Source of the DNA: Thermotoga sp. Ku-13t
GTDB taxonomy: Bacteria; Thermotogota; Thermotogae; Thermotogales; DSM-5069
Direction: 5' to 3'
DNA: 64,000 nucleotides
Assembly (NCBI RefSeq): GCF_011057685.1
Contig: NZ_LNFY01000001.1
Coordinates: 558,001 to 622,000, forward strand
Positions 63,372-64,000 of this stretch are shown piece after piece (position 1 is the stretch's first letter; every line of letters starts with the position of its first letter). The position numbers and the translations under genes are program-made. The notes below the pieces were generated by a model that saw nothing but the letters and a program-made list of their open reading frames with translations, was not told where the DNA came from and searched no databases.

Positions 63372-64000
63372 CTTTTCACCTCTTGACCGTTTTGAACGAT
63401 GATGTTGGCCCTGTCGATGATTTCTTGAGGAATGCTCACGTTCAGTTCCTTCATCAGATCGAGGTTGATGAACAACAGCAGAGATTCAGGACCAATCAGG
63501 TGAGATTCCAGCTCGCTGGGTTTCTTGCCCTTCAGGATTTCTACGACGAGTTTTCCCGTCTCGACACCCACCTGGAAGTAGTCAAAACCGAAACCTATCA
63601 GTCCACCTTGACGTGCGATGTTGATGTCGGCTGCCACGATGGGTTTTTTCAACCTGAGTGCCGCAGCTCCGATCGCCTGCATCGAGGCTGCGGCGGTGTT
63701 GTCCGTACCGATGTAGATCACGTCCACATCTGGTCCGACGCTGTTCACCGCGGCGACCATCTCGCTCGCGTTGGTACCCGTCATGTCCACTATCGTCAAT
63801 CCGAGCGATGGCGCGGCAGCTTTGGCCATGTTTGTCAGCGTAACGGAGTTGGACTCACCAGGATTGTAGAGAACCCCCACCCTCTTTGCGTTGGGAAACA
63901 CCGTCTTGATCAACTTCAAATGTGTCGAAACCGGTACCATATCAGAAACGCCCACAACGTTGGAATCGTTCCTTCCCATCTGTTTGATGAGTCCAGCGCC
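63368..64000 (-). CDS. ABC transporter substrate-binding protein (TrpX/ABC_sub_bind), 5' end cut
   Basis: 211 residues visible; the N-terminus and signal peptide lie beyond the right edge, and the frame is open to base 64000 (GAGLIKQMGRNDSNVVGVSD). A short ATG at 63979 is internal. Family marks are VSDMVPVSTHLKLIKTVFP, VGVLYNPGESNSV and VYIGTDNTAAASMQAIG, with VAADINIARQGGLIGFGF. The relatives bind tryptophan or tyrosine; with lysA downstream, a basic amino acid is also possible. Confidence 0.92.
   Translation of the reverse strand, partial: GAGLIKQMGRNDSNVVGVSDMVPVSTHLKLIKTVFPNAKRVGVLYNPGESNSVTLTNMAKAAAPSLGLTIVDMTGTNASEMVAAVNSVGPDVDVIYIGTDNTAAASMQAIGAAALRLKKPIVAADINIARQGGLIGFGFDYFQVGVETGKLVVEILKGKKPSELESHLIGPESLLLFINLDLMKELNVSIPQEIIDRANIIVQNGQEVKR

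Noticed and set aside
1-64000. CRISPR array, insertion sequence or prophage
   Set aside because: No spaced direct repeats, transposase, integrase or phage structural genes were seen in the window.

Overview
This window is from a bacterial chromosome of the order Thermotogales, most likely the Pseudothermotoga branch with about 50 percent GC (P. hypogea-like). That placement rests on gene order and protein style read by eye, not on a search. Supporting signs are an Omp85/BamA protein in a thermophile-like proteome, HydF next to an aspartase-family gene, type 4 uracil-DNA glycosylase, ThyX and FolE2, tightly overlapping genes, and a strong GGAGG ribosome-binding site usually 7 nt before the start. 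Nothing looks like a prophage, insertion sequence or CRISPR array. The DNA is mostly core chromosome with one decayed patch at about 52.45-54.2 kb.

Layout. 1-11.2 kb (minus) is a long operon reading tig-clpP-mutS-DHH phosphoesterase-udg-DtxR-like regulator-galE-like epimerase-rarA-formamidase, then a polysaccharide chain-length protein cut by the window edge. tRNA-Gln lies just upstream. 11.5-13.2 kb (plus) holds two secreted or anchored beta-rich proteins. 13.1-15.9 kb (minus) holds a degenerate GGDEF protein, murA and a radical SAM activase. 16.0-16.6 kb (plus) holds rpmE and an S1-domain protein. 16.6-21.0 kb (minus) is the conserved yicC-remA-gmk-rpoZ-coaBC block followed by a LysM/L,D-transpeptidase. 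21.1-23.3 kb is bamA. 23.3-26.2 kb (minus) is a five-gene signalling module (HATPase, PHP, DRTGG, CBS-HATPase, DRTGG) of the kind associated with [FeFe]-hydrogenase loci. 26.1-29.4 kb (minus) joins a zinc/manganese-type ABC transporter to queD, folE2 and thyX. 29.5-33.6 kb (plus) holds mrp, an MFS transporter, an AI-2E-type permease and a TPR membrane protein. 33.5-35.6 kb has MATE and methyltransferase-like genes. 35.6-40.2 kb (minus) is the flagellar set fliF-fliG-fliH-fliI.

40.4-44.2 kb (plus) is yceD-rpmF-plsX-glmS-rsfS, linking ribosome, phospholipid and amino-sugar synthesis. fba, tRNA-Ser, a BadF-type kinase, a small Arg-rich protein and tRNA-Pro follow. 46.5-52.1 kb (minus) is tldD-tldE, then a structured attenuator-like leader, then hydF-aspA. 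tRNA-Met has a perfect consensus promoter. 52.4-54.2 kb contains a response-regulator/GGDEF pseudogene with two lesions and the relic of a permease. 54.2-58.1 kb (minus) is a short-chain fatty acid operon (atoE-thiolase-atoD-atoA), divergent from a YtrA-type GntR regulator with its ABC exporter. lysA follows, downstream of a TrpXYZ-like ABC transporter cut by the right edge.

The most notable observations are three genes (DHH phosphoesterase, MFS transporter, fliI) whose conserved N-termini extend upstream of any ATG/GTG/TTG; an unclassified terminator/antiterminator leader before hydF; the hydrogenase-type signalling module; several promoters placed for leaderless mRNAs; and the decayed region.
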